NCBI GenBank assembly: GCA_001465015.1
Contig: LNEO01000085.1
Location: forward strand, 1 to 64,000
Reading direction: 5' to 3'
DNA: 64,000 bases
Origin: Deltaproteobacteria bacterium Ga0077539
GTDB lineage: Bacteria; Myxococcota_A; Polyangia; Polyangiales; Ga0077539
The position numbers and the translations under genes were made by a program. This document shows positions 29,290-37,521 of this stretch, in pieces. Every line of letters starts with the position of its first letter. Position 1 is the first letter of the stretch. The notes below the pieces were generated by a model. It was not told the origin of the DNA. It saw only the letters and a list, made by a program, of their open reading frames with translations, and ran no database searches.

Positions 29290-30683
29290 ACGAGCTCGTG
29301 TTCATCGTCGACGACGAAGCGTCGATGCGCTTCATGCTGGCCGAGGTGCTCGACGCTGCGGGCTTCGAGACGCGCTCGTTCGACACCGCGCCGGCCGCGC
29401 TCGCGGCGCTCGCGGCGCTCGAAGAGAGCGACGCGAAGCGTCCGTCCGTGGTCCTGACGGACCTCGCGATGGAGGGAAGCGACGGAATGGCGCTGCTCGC
29501 GTCGGTGCGCGAGCGCGACGAGTCCCTGCCGGTCATCGTCCTCACAGCGCGCGGCAGCGAGCGAGCGGCGGTCGCCGCGATGAAGGCCGGAGCGTACGAC
29601 TACCTGACCAAACCCGCGGACATCGACGAGCTCGCGCGCGCCGTGGCCCGCGCCGTCGAAGCCAAACAGCTCCGCGATCGCGCGCGGGCGCACGAAGTCG
29701 AGCGGGTCGTCGGCGCGCCCATCATCGGAGCCAGCGCGCCGATCCGCGCGCTGCTGCGAGACGTTCGGCGGCTCGCGCGGCTCGGCGCCCCGCTGCTGCT
29801 CCGCGGCGAGACAGGAACAGGAAAGGAGCTCTTCGCATCGCTCGCCCACGCCGCGAGCGCACGCGCTGGTGGACCTCTCGTTCGCTTCAATTGCGCGGCG
29901 ATCGCGTCGGAGCTCGCCGAGAGCGAGCTGTTTGGCCACGTCCGCGGAGCGTTCACTGGCGCGCAGCGCGCTCACGCTGGCTACTTCGCGCGCGCCCACC
30001 GAGGCACCCTCGTGCTCGACGAGGTCGGCGAGCTACCCCTCGCGATTCAGGCGAAGCTCCTTCGAGCGCTACAGCACGGCGAGGTGCAGCCGGTCGGCGC
30101 GGGGCGCGTCGAGACCGTCGACGTACGGGTGGTCGCGTCCACCAACCGAGACCTGCGCGCAGAGGCGACGGCCGGCAGGTTTCGCGAGGATCTCTACTAT
30201 CGCCTCGCGGTGTTCGAGCTGGTGGTCCCGCCGCTGCGCGACCGACGCGAGGACATCCCGGCGCTCATCGAGCACTTTCGACAGAGATTCTGCAGAGAAT
30301 TCTCCCTCGACGACGTTCGCCTCTCGCCCGGGCTGACGAGCGCGCTCTCCGCCCGAACGTGGGCAGGCAACGTGCGCGAGCTCGAGAGCGCCGTCGCGCG
30401 CATGCTCGCGTTCGCGACGAGCGACACGGTGGACGTCGAAGCGCTCGAGCGGCTCGGACCCGACGATCGAGCGGGCCCAGCGAGCGACGCGGCTGACGCC
30501 AGGGCGCAAGAGGATCGCGACGCGCCGCTCCGCGAGCGGCTCCAGTCCTTCGAGCGCGCCGAGCTCGCGCGGGCCCTTGATTCATGCACAGGAAATCAAA
30601 GCGAGGCCGCCCGCCGCCTCGGCCTCACGCGCGCCTCGCTCATCGACAAGTGCAAGCGCTACGGAATCTCGCTCAAACGATGA
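29286..30683 (+). CDS. Sigma54-dependent response regulator (NtrC family)
   Basis: FIVDDEASMRFML receiver, GETGTGKELFA, GAFTGAQRAHAG, and C-terminal HTH GNQSEAARRLGLTRASLIDKCKRYGI. Overlaps the kinase stop (ATGA). Confidence 0.95.
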   Translation: MNELVFIVDDEASMRFMLAEVLDAAGFETRSFDTAPAALAALAALEESDAKRPSVVLTDLAMEGSDGMALLASVRERDESLPVIVLTARGSERAAVAAMKAGAYDYLTKPADIDELARAVARAVEAKQLRDRARAHEVERVVGAPIIGASAPIRALLRDVRRLARLGAPLLLRGETGTGKELFASLAHAASARAGGPLVRFNCAAIASELAESELFGHVRGAFTGAQRAHAGYFARAHRGTLVLDEVGELPLAIQAKLLRALQHGEVQPVGAGRVETVDVRVVASTNRDLRAEATAGRFREDLYYRLAVFELVVPPLRDRREDIPALIEHFRQRFCREFSLDDVRLSPGLTSALSARTWAGNVRELESAVARMLAFATSDTVDVEALERLGPDDRAGPASDAADARAQEDRDAPLRERLQSFERAELARALDSCTGNQSEAARRLGLTRASLIDKCKRYGISLKR

Positions 30684-30717
30684 GCGGCCCATCGGTCCGA
30701 GCACGCACGGCGCCACA

Positions 30718-32082
30718 CTACGGGCAGGGAAACAGCGCTTCGAGGTCCGCCGACGCGCGCCCCGCCTGCGTCGTCGTGATCGACTCTCCCGCGCGTAGCT
30801 CGGCGATCGCCCTGGTCACGACGCCCGCGGCCACGCTCGCTCGCCGCGACGCCCACGATCCCCGAGACCAGCGCTCGATGCCGTTGGCGAGCAGCGGCCC
30901 GACGACGCCGATCCACGCCGCGTGCGCTCGACGCTCAGCGGCGCGTACGGGGTCTCCGTCCGTGCTCGCAAACGCGCGCAGTCGCGATTGAACGATCAGC
31001 ACGATCCCGCGCGTGAGCGCGGCGTCTTGCTGGTTGCGAGCCCGCTCGCGGAGCATCTCGTCGGTCGCGGGCATGGTCGTCCCACCGTCGCTCATGCGAC
31101 CGCCATCGAGGTCGCGCCAGCAACGCACCGCGAGCATCGCGTCCCAGATGCGGTCGTGCGCGACGCGACCGGAGTCTCCGAGCGCGAGCAGCGAACGGGC
31201 GAGGCCGAACTGCACCGCGTCGTTGCGGCCCGCCGTTCCAGCGTAGTAGCCGGCGGCCGAGTCGCAGTCGGCGCGGACCGGAGCGCACGTAAGCGACTCT
31301 TTGTACGCCGAGAGATACAGCCACCATTCGTAGACACCCTGGATTCGGGCGGCGTGAACGCGGGACGATCCCATCCCCGCCATCCCCGCTGCGAGGCTGT
31401 CGTTGAGCACCGCGTTGAGCGAGACTGGCCCAGCGCAGTAGTCCATGTTGGCCATGGCGTTCGCGGCTGTTCCGCAGAAGTCCTGGTAGGTCGAGTTGAG
31501 GGCCAGGCCTGCGGGAACGGCGTAGTGCTCGTCCGCGCGACGTTGAAAGCGCGTCGCCACTCCCGTGTCTCGAAAGAGAAACTCCGCGCTCGTGTTGGCG
31601 CCCGCGTCGACGGAAGCCGCGACGAACTCACTCGGCGCCGGGTCCCGCGTCGGATCGAAGAATCCACCGGGAGCCTCGAGCGCACCGAGGCGCGCGACCC
31701 GCACCGGCGCCGCAGCGGACATGCTGAAGTACGGATACCGATTGGGATCGGACACCGCCATGCAGCCGCTCCACGGCGCGGCCCAGCTCGCCATCGCCGT
31801 CCGTGGCTGAAAGTCTGTCGCCGCCGGCGAACAAATCGGAGTCACCACGTCCGCCGCATCCCCTGCATCTGGCGCACTCGATGCGTCGATCACGTCGGGA
31901 CCAGCCTCCATCGCGACGTCTTCGGGAGTCACGACGTCACCACCATCGCCCTGCGCCATGCTGTCGACGCCCGTATCCGCGACCGCGTCGACGGGCTGCA
32001 CGTCGTTGGTCGGCCGAGGCGTCTCGCAGGCGGCGGCGAGCAGCGAAACTCCAAGCCCCCAAATTCTCCTATGTTTGTTCAT
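30718..32082 (-). CDS. Lipoprotein of unknown function, downstream of TonB receptor
   Basis: MNKHRRIWGLGVSLLAAACETP lipobox and Asp-rich linker; immediately follows the receptor on the same strand. Confidence 0.75.
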   Translation of the reverse strand: MNKHRRIWGLGVSLLAAACETPRPTNDVQPVDAVADTGVDSMAQGDGGDVVTPEDVAMEAGPDVIDASSAPDAGDAADVVTPICSPAATDFQPRTAMASWAAPWSGCMAVSDPNRYPYFSMSAAAPVRVARLGALEAPGGFFDPTRDPAPSEFVAASVDAGANTSAEFLFRDTGVATRFQRRADEHYAVPAGLALNSTYQDFCGTAANAMANMDYCAGPVSLNAVLNDSLAAGMAGMGSSRVHAARIQGVYEWWLYLSAYKESLTCAPVRADCDSAAGYYAGTAGRNDAVQFGLARSLLALGDSGRVAHDRIWDAMLAVRCWRDLDGGRMSDGGTTMPATDEMLRERARNQQDAALTRGIVLIVQSRLRAFASTDGDPVRAAERRAHAAWIGVVGPLLANGIERWSRGSWASRRASVAAGVVTRAIAELRAGESITTTQAGRASADLEALFPCP

Positions 32083-32144
32083 CGGAATCTCCTCGTGTTC
32101 ATCAGCTCGATCGATGACCCGCGCGCACGCGGACCGTACTTCGT

Positions 32145-34406
32145 TCACCAACCCGCAGCGGCCTGGACGAGCAGACCGCGACCCGGTCCGTTGACGCTCG
32201 ATCCGTGCACTCGCCATGCCGTGTCGAAGACGTTTTCGAACACCGCGTTGATCCTCAAGAAGCGCGACACGCGCGCGCCGACGCGCAGGTCCAGAAGCGC
32301 GTAGCCCGGCGTTCCGCCAGCGGGAATCCTCGGATCGAGCGTGTCTTGGTACGCGAGCCGATCTTGCGCCGTCGCCCAGCGAAACGCGCCGCCAACATAG
32401 GTCTCTCGGCTCACCGCGAACCTGCCCTCGACCGTCCCCTGCAACGGAGGAACGCGCGACAGCGGCAACCGTGGCGCACCCGCCTCGAGCGGGCTCGTCG
32501 CCTCGCCCCACGCGTAGCTCACCGTCGCTGTGCCCTCGAAGCGCGAGCCCGCCCGCACCTTGAGCGCCGCCTCTGCGCCGAGCAGCCAGGCGGCGTCTTT
32601 TACGTTCACGAGCGCGATCCGCGAGCTCGACATCGCGCACAGTCCGCCGCCGCCCGCGCAATCCGAGAGCGTTCGCGGCGCGCGCACCATCGCGCCGTCG
32701 ATCCGCATGGCGAAGCCCCACGCGTCGAGCTCGATCGGCTGCGTGCGCAGCCGCGCCCCGAGCTCGTATGTCGTCGATCGCTCCGGCGCGAGGTTGGGGT
32801 TCTCTATTTGAAAACCTGGGCCTGTAATCTGTCGCGACGTCAGGTCGTCGAGGTTGGGCGGACGAAACCCCTGGTCGATGTTGGCGAACAGCGCGAGGCT
32901 GGCGATGGCACGCCATTCGAGTCCGGCTCTCGCGACGAACGCGCCCCAGCCACGCGCAACGGACTGCGACGCGGAGATCGGCTCGCTCGGCGCGTTCGCG
33001 TACGCGAAGGCGAAGCGACCGCCAGTGCGCAGAACGAGCTTGTCTCGCAGCGCGAACTCTCCCTCGCCAAACGCGCCGCCAGACCAGTAGCTCGAGCCGT
33101 CCACGTATTGACCGCGCGGCGAATCGATGACGAATCCCGAGCGATTCACCGTCGCCCACTCGGCGCTCTGGACGGTGTCGCGCCACGCGTCGAGCCCGTA
33201 GCGCACCGTGAGCCCCACCGCGCCATATCGCGAGATGGGCATCCTCGGCGTCGCGCCGCGCGCGCTGAGGCCGATTGTGTCCACCGAGTCGATCCACCCC
33301 TGACTCGTGAAGCCCGTCGGGTTGTCGAAGCGCCTTCGCTCGTACGAGCGTTGATAGGACACCGTCACCGACAGATCCCGGATCGAGCCGACATCGCCGC
33401 GCAGCGTGCCGTAGGCCATCGTGCGAAATTGCTCTTCGAAGCGCATGCACGCGCGATCGCTCGCCCACGTCGGCGGACACAGATCCGTCCGCGGGGCGTC
33501 GAACATCCGGTATCCGTACACCGCCGCGATCGCCTCGAGCTTCGGGCGCACCCGCACGACCACTCGTCCGTCGAACGTGAACTCTCGAAACCCAGTGCCG
33601 CGCTGCGTGGCGCAGTCGTCCTCGAGCACCGGCGTTCGCGCCAGAGACCCGTCGGCGAGCGAGCGCACCCCGCCTCGACAACGATCGATCGTCGATGGGG
33701 CTGGCGTTCCGTCCGCGAGCAGGCGGCGATCGCCGTTTCCCCCGCGAAGCGGCTGCGCCACGCGATACCCGACGCCCGCGACGAGCGCGACGCGATCGCT
33801 GAACTGCGCCTCCACCTCGCCGCGCGTGCCCGGCGATTGGTCCGCGCTCGTGTACGTGGCGAACGCCCGAGCGCGCACCGCCACGCCGCGCACCGCGGGA
33901 TCGAACCGCGGCGCGATCGGCCTCGCGATGATCACGCCCCCGATCGCGTCGCTGCCGTAGCGAACAGACGCGCTGCCTCGCTCGACGTCGATGTGCTCGA
34001 CGCTGCCCACGTCGACCGTGAAGAAGTACTGATTCGGTCCCTGGCGATAGAGCGCGTTGTTCAGCCGAACACCGTCGAACAACAGCAACACATGCTGCCC
34101 CGTCACGCCGCGCACGTACGGCGACGCCTGCCCGTGCGCCGTCTGTTGAATCGCGACTCCTGGCTGAAATCGCAGCGCGTCCGGCGCGCTTCGAACGACC
34201 CGCTCGTCCATCTCGCGACGCGCCGTCGTCGACACCGCCCGCGCGTCGTCCGATCGCGCCTCAGCGCCACGATCAGCGCGCACCACCACGCCCGACGTTC
34301 GGTCGCTCGAAGGACGCGCAGCAGGCCTCAATTGCGCAGAGACACGCGATGGAAGAGCCCCCATCACGAGCACCGCGAGCAACGTCGACGTCCACCGGGT
34401 AAGCAA
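32145..34406 (-). CDS. TonB-dependent outer-membrane receptor
   Basis: Plug DALRFQPGVAIQQTAHGQASPYVRGVTGQHVLLLFDGVRLNNALYRQGPNQYFFTVD...IERGSASVRYGSDAIGGVI-like sequence and a long barrel with terminal W. Confidence 0.93.
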   Translation of the reverse strand: MLTRWTSTLLAVLVMGALPSRVSAQLRPAARPSSDRTSGVVVRADRGAEARSDDARAVSTTARREMDERVVRSAPDALRFQPGVAIQQTAHGQASPYVRGVTGQHVLLLFDGVRLNNALYRQGPNQYFFTVDVGSVEHIDVERGSASVRYGSDAIGGVIIARPIAPRFDPAVRGVAVRARAFATYTSADQSPGTRGEVEAQFSDRVALVAGVGYRVAQPLRGGNGDRRLLADGTPAPSTIDRCRGGVRSLADGSLARTPVLEDDCATQRGTGFREFTFDGRVVVRVRPKLEAIAAVYGYRMFDAPRTDLCPPTWASDRACMRFEEQFRTMAYGTLRGDVGSIRDLSVTVSYQRSYERRRFDNPTGFTSQGWIDSVDTIGLSARGATPRMPISRYGAVGLTVRYGLDAWRDTVQSAEWATVNRSGFVIDSPRGQYVDGSSYWSGGAFGEGEFALRDKLVLRTGGRFAFAYANAPSEPISASQSVARGWGAFVARAGLEWRAIASLALFANIDQGFRPPNLDDLTSRQITGPGFQIENPNLAPERSTTYELGARLRTQPIELDAWGFAMRIDGAMVRAPRTLSDCAGGGGLCAMSSSRIALVNVKDAAWLLGAEAALKVRAGSRFEGTATVSYAWGEATSPLEAGAPRLPLSRVPPLQGTVEGRFAVSRETYVGGAFRWATAQDRLAYQDTLDPRIPAGGTPGYALLDLRVGARVSRFLRINAVFENVFDTAWRVHGSSVNGPGRGLLVQAAAGW

Positions 34407-34478
34407 GACCGCGGCTCAGGACCCTACCGAGCACAGGCTCGATCCGCGTCCGTGCTTTCCCCTACGAATTCAAAACGG

Positions 34479-34507
34479 TTGACTTAGTTGCTATCTGCAA
34501 CTAAGAT
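34479..34507 (+). promoter_or_regulatory. Sigma70-like promoter TTGACT-N17-TAAGAT overlapped by 9-5-9 palindrome CTTAGTTGC-TATCT-GCAACTAAG (34483-34505)
   Basis: Perfect 9-bp arms read directly. The palindrome spans the tail of the -35 element, the spacer and part of the -10. Lies upstream of the nicotinamidase ATG at 34593. Confidence 0.65.
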
Positions 34508-34592
34508 CCTGTCGTCGAGCCCAGTGCCGGTCACTGAGCTCGTCCAACGCTCGCCTCGCGGCCCCTCCGGGCCGAACGGAGGGTTCAACGCC

Positions 34593-35252
34593 ATGCGCCG
34601 CATCTACGTCGACGTCGATACACAATACGACTTTTGCGCGCCCGGCGGCGCGCTCTTCGTCGAGGGAGCGCCGCAAGCCGCCGCGCAGTGCGCCCGCATC
34701 ATCGGACGCGCCGTCGACGAAGGCGCCGCGATCGTCGGCTCGGTCGACTCGCACGCCCACGACGCGTGGGAGTTTTCGAGCAACGATCGACGCGGTCCCA
34801 ACGGAGAAAAGCCCAACTTTCCTCCGCACTGCGTCAAGGGGACGCGCGGCTGGCTCAAGCTCGAAGAGACGCTCACGCGGCGCTTCGTGTTCGTGCCCGT
34901 CGACGCGTCGACGCCGCGCGTTCCTGAGGGCACCGACGCTGTGTACTTCGAAAAAGAAGTGTACTCGCTCTTCGCCAACCCCAACGCCGCCCGTTGGCTC
35001 GATGTCCTCTGCCGCGGCGAGCCCGCGGAGTTCGTCGTGTTCGGCGTCGCGACGGACTACTGCGTCCGCGCCGCGGCGCTCGACGCGCTCTCGTGGGCAA
35101 AGGCCAGCGGGGGACGCGTCGCAGACAGCCGCGTGATCGTCGTTCGCGACGCCATCGCAGGGGTCGCCAAAGAGAGCACCGACCGCGCGCTCGCCGAGCT
35201 CCGCGCCGCGGGCGTATCGCTGCCAAACTACGACGAGCTCTTCTCGCGCTGA
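34593..35252 (+). CDS. pncA: Nicotinamidase / isochorismatase-family hydrolase
   Basis: YVDVDTQYDFCAPGGALFVEGA, VGSVDSHAHDAWEF, NFPPHCVKGTRGW, VFGVATDYCVRAAA. Confidence 0.88.
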   Translation: MRRIYVDVDTQYDFCAPGGALFVEGAPQAAAQCARIIGRAVDEGAAIVGSVDSHAHDAWEFSSNDRRGPNGEKPNFPPHCVKGTRGWLKLEETLTRRFVFVPVDASTPRVPEGTDAVYFEKEVYSLFANPNAARWLDVLCRGEPAEFVVFGVATDYCVRAAALDALSWAKASGGRVADSRVIVVRDAIAGVAKESTDRALAELRAAGVSLPNYDELFSR

Positions 35253-35286
35253 GCCATCGCTCACTCAACGATCAACCATCATCACC

Positions 35287-36036
35287 ATGCCCAACTCTCC
35301 ACCCTTCGATCGCGCGCGCTTCGAGCAGCCGAGCCTCACCGTCGACGTCGTCGTCTTCGCGATGCGCGAAGCCGCCATCAACCTGCTCGTGATCGAGCGC
35401 GGGATCCCTCCCTTCGAAGGACGCTGGGCGTTGCCTGGAGGGTTCGTCGTCCCCAGCGAGACCGTAGAGCGAGCAGCGGCCCGCGAGCTAGAAGAAGAGA
35501 CAGGCCTCACCGGCGTGTACCTCGAGCAGCTCTACACGTTTTCGGCGCCCGACCGAGACCCGCGCGGTCGCGTCGTGAGCGTCGCGCACATGGCGCTTCT
35601 GCCCGCGGATCGAATCGACGCGGTCCGCGGCGGCAGCGACGCGCGACGCGCCGAATGGGTCGCGATCCCCGAGGCGATCGAGAAGGTCGAGCCCGCCGGA
35701 CTCCCCGCCCCTGGCGCGCGCAGCCGAAAGAAGCTCGACGCACGCGAGCCTCACTTCGCGTTCGACCACGACGTCATCGTCGCCACCGCGCTCGCCCGCT
35801 TGCGAGGGAAGCTCGAGTCCACAACGCTCGCGTTTCAACTATTGCCCGAGGAGTTTACGCTCACCGAAGCGCAGCGCGTGTACGAGGCCATCCTCGGTCG
35901 AGCGATCGACAAAGTCACCTTTCGTCGCAGGCTCACGCAGCTCGAGCTCGTCGAAGAGACCCCGCGCATGCGCCGCGGCGCGCACCGCCCAGCGCGGCTC
36001 TACCGCGCAGCGCCCCGAGACAGCGTCTGGATCTAA
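35287..36036 (+). CDS. nrtR: NUDIX protein with C-terminal winged-helix domain, NrtR-like NAD-metabolism regulator
   Basis: NUDIX region LPGGFVVPSETVERAAARELEEETGL plus C-terminal LTEAQRVYEAILGRAIDKVTFRRRLTQLELVEETP; next to pncA. Confidence 0.82.
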   Translation: MPNSPPFDRARFEQPSLTVDVVVFAMREAAINLLVIERGIPPFEGRWALPGGFVVPSETVERAAARELEEETGLTGVYLEQLYTFSAPDRDPRGRVVSVAHMALLPADRIDAVRGGSDARRAEWVAIPEAIEKVEPAGLPAPGARSRKKLDAREPHFAFDHDVIVATALARLRGKLESTTLAFQLLPEEFTLTEAQRVYEAILGRAIDKVTFRRRLTQLELVEETPRMRRGAHRPARLYRAAPRDSVWI

Positions 36037-36056
36037 GCGAGCCTTCTCGGCCCCGC

Positions 36057-36398
36057 TCAGCGGCCGAGCCAGCGTCGAAAGATCGCTTCGTCCCACCCGC
36101 CGAGGATTTCTCCTCCGCACGCCAGCGTCGGAGCGCGAAGCGTCCCGCTGGTGCCGAGAAACGCCTTCGCGATCTCGTCGTCCGTCGCCTTCTTGGGATC
36201 GAGCTCGACGAGCTTCGCTCCCTTCTTGGCGTACGCCTTCGAAAACGTCCGCACGAGCGCGACGGTGTCCGCGCGGGACACCGGCTCCTTGCGCACGTCT
36301 TCGAACTCGAACTCGACCTTGTTTCGCGCGAGAAACTCCCGCACCGGCTTGCAGCCCGTTCAGGCCCGCCCGTAGAACCGAATCGTCTCTTTCGCCAT
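36057..36398 (-). CDS. ArsC/Spx-like thioredoxin-fold protein with in-frame UGA in a UxxC motif; putative selenoprotein
   Basis: ATG at 36398 with AAAGGGA-like SD: MAKETIRFYGRA-[UGA]-TGCKPVREFLARNKVEFEFEDVRKEP...GTLRAPTLACGGEILGGW. Continuous frame apart from the single TGA at 36362-36360. Confidence 0.75.
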
Positions 36399-36450
36399 CG
36401 CTGATCCCTTTGCTACCACCGTCGCGGAGAGCATCGCCACTCGACGGCAA

Positions 36451-37503
36451 TCACCGAACCCGACGCGCCCGAAACGGGAGCATCTTCTGCATCGTCGAGA
36501 GCGCGAAGCGGTCGAGGTCGAGGTGCTCGCCCACCGCCGGCGATCCGTCCGGCGTCTTCGCGGTGTATCGCGCGTAGAAGGGCGAGCTCTCGACGCGACG
36601 AACGTCGCGCAGCGCCGTGCGGTCGTCGACCATGAGCCGCGCGGGCTCCATCAGCGTCCATCCGCCCATCTTGAGCTCCATCGCGCGAGGCTCGAGCCGA
36701 TGGTCGATGTGAAGGCGATCCCGTGAGAGCTCGAGGTCGAGCACTCGACGCGTTCCGTCTCGCAGCGCGCGGTCGTAGCGGATGCGCGTGCGCGACGGCT
36801 CGTGCGACCGCGCCCAATGCCAGCGCAGAAAGGCGTCGCCGAGCCGCTCGTCACCGTGATTGACGTCGTGATACCCGCTGCCCGCAAACCGAATCGACGG
36901 CGAGCTGAACGTCGCGTCCACGCGACAGCGAGGCGCGATCGGCGCCCATCGATGCGCGCCCGCTCGATCGAGCACAAACGGCCCCGTCGAGGGCGTCGCG
37001 CTCCCGCCGTCGGGCGTGAAGCGAACGCGCCCGCGCAGCGACAGCGGAAGGCCGAAGCGAGGCGGCTCGTCGTCGAGCGACAGCTCGTACGCGCCGTCGC
37101 GCTGCTTGATCAACCGGTTGCGCCCGATCGAGAGCCCCGCGTCGAGCGTCCCCTCGAAGGACGAGTACTCCGAGAAGATCCACCGCGATCGAAGCGGCCC
37201 GCCGCGCTTGCTCGAGAGCGCGACGTTGATCGCGCTGTGCTCGCGCGGCCGCGCTCGTTCGCCTCGCGCGAGACGCTCGAAATACCAGGGAGAAAACACG
37301 CTGCCGACGAAGAAGATCACGACGAGCGCGTGCTCGCCGTCGTCGGACGTCGCGTCGAAGTACCACCACTGGTAGGCGCCGGGCCGGTCTGCGTCGATCG
37401 CCAACGACTCCTCGACGCTCGAGGGAGAGCGCAGCGGTTCGTCCGCGCTGTGATCACCGAAAGAGTCCGCGCGGTTCACTGTCGTCACTGAATCACCGTT
37501 CAT
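36451..37503 (-). CDS. crtC: Carotenoid 1,2-hydratase (hydroxyneurosporene synthase)
   Basis: GAYQWWYFDATSDDGEHALVVIFFVGSVFSPWY and GSGYHDVNHGDERLGDAFLRWHWAR. Confidence 0.88.
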   Translation of the reverse strand: MNGDSVTTVNRADSFGDHSADEPLRSPSSVEESLAIDADRPGAYQWWYFDATSDDGEHALVVIFFVGSVFSPWYFERLARGERARPREHSAINVALSSKRGGPLRSRWIFSEYSSFEGTLDAGLSIGRNRLIKQRDGAYELSLDDEPPRFGLPLSLRGRVRFTPDGGSATPSTGPFVLDRAGAHRWAPIAPRCRVDATFSSPSIRFAGSGYHDVNHGDERLGDAFLRWHWARSHEPSRTRIRYDRALRDGTRRVLDLELSRDRLHIDHRLEPRAMELKMGGWTLMEPARLMVDDRTALRDVRRVESSPFYARYTAKTPDGSPAVGEHLDLDRFALSTMQKMLPFRARRVR

Positions 37504-37521
37504 CGTTGCTGCCAGCTGCGC

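Noticed and set aside
36057-36344. Short 95-aa gene starting at GTG
   Set aside because: Start lies after the redox motif; the upstream ATG with SD and in-frame UGA gives a more complete thioredoxin-fold protein.
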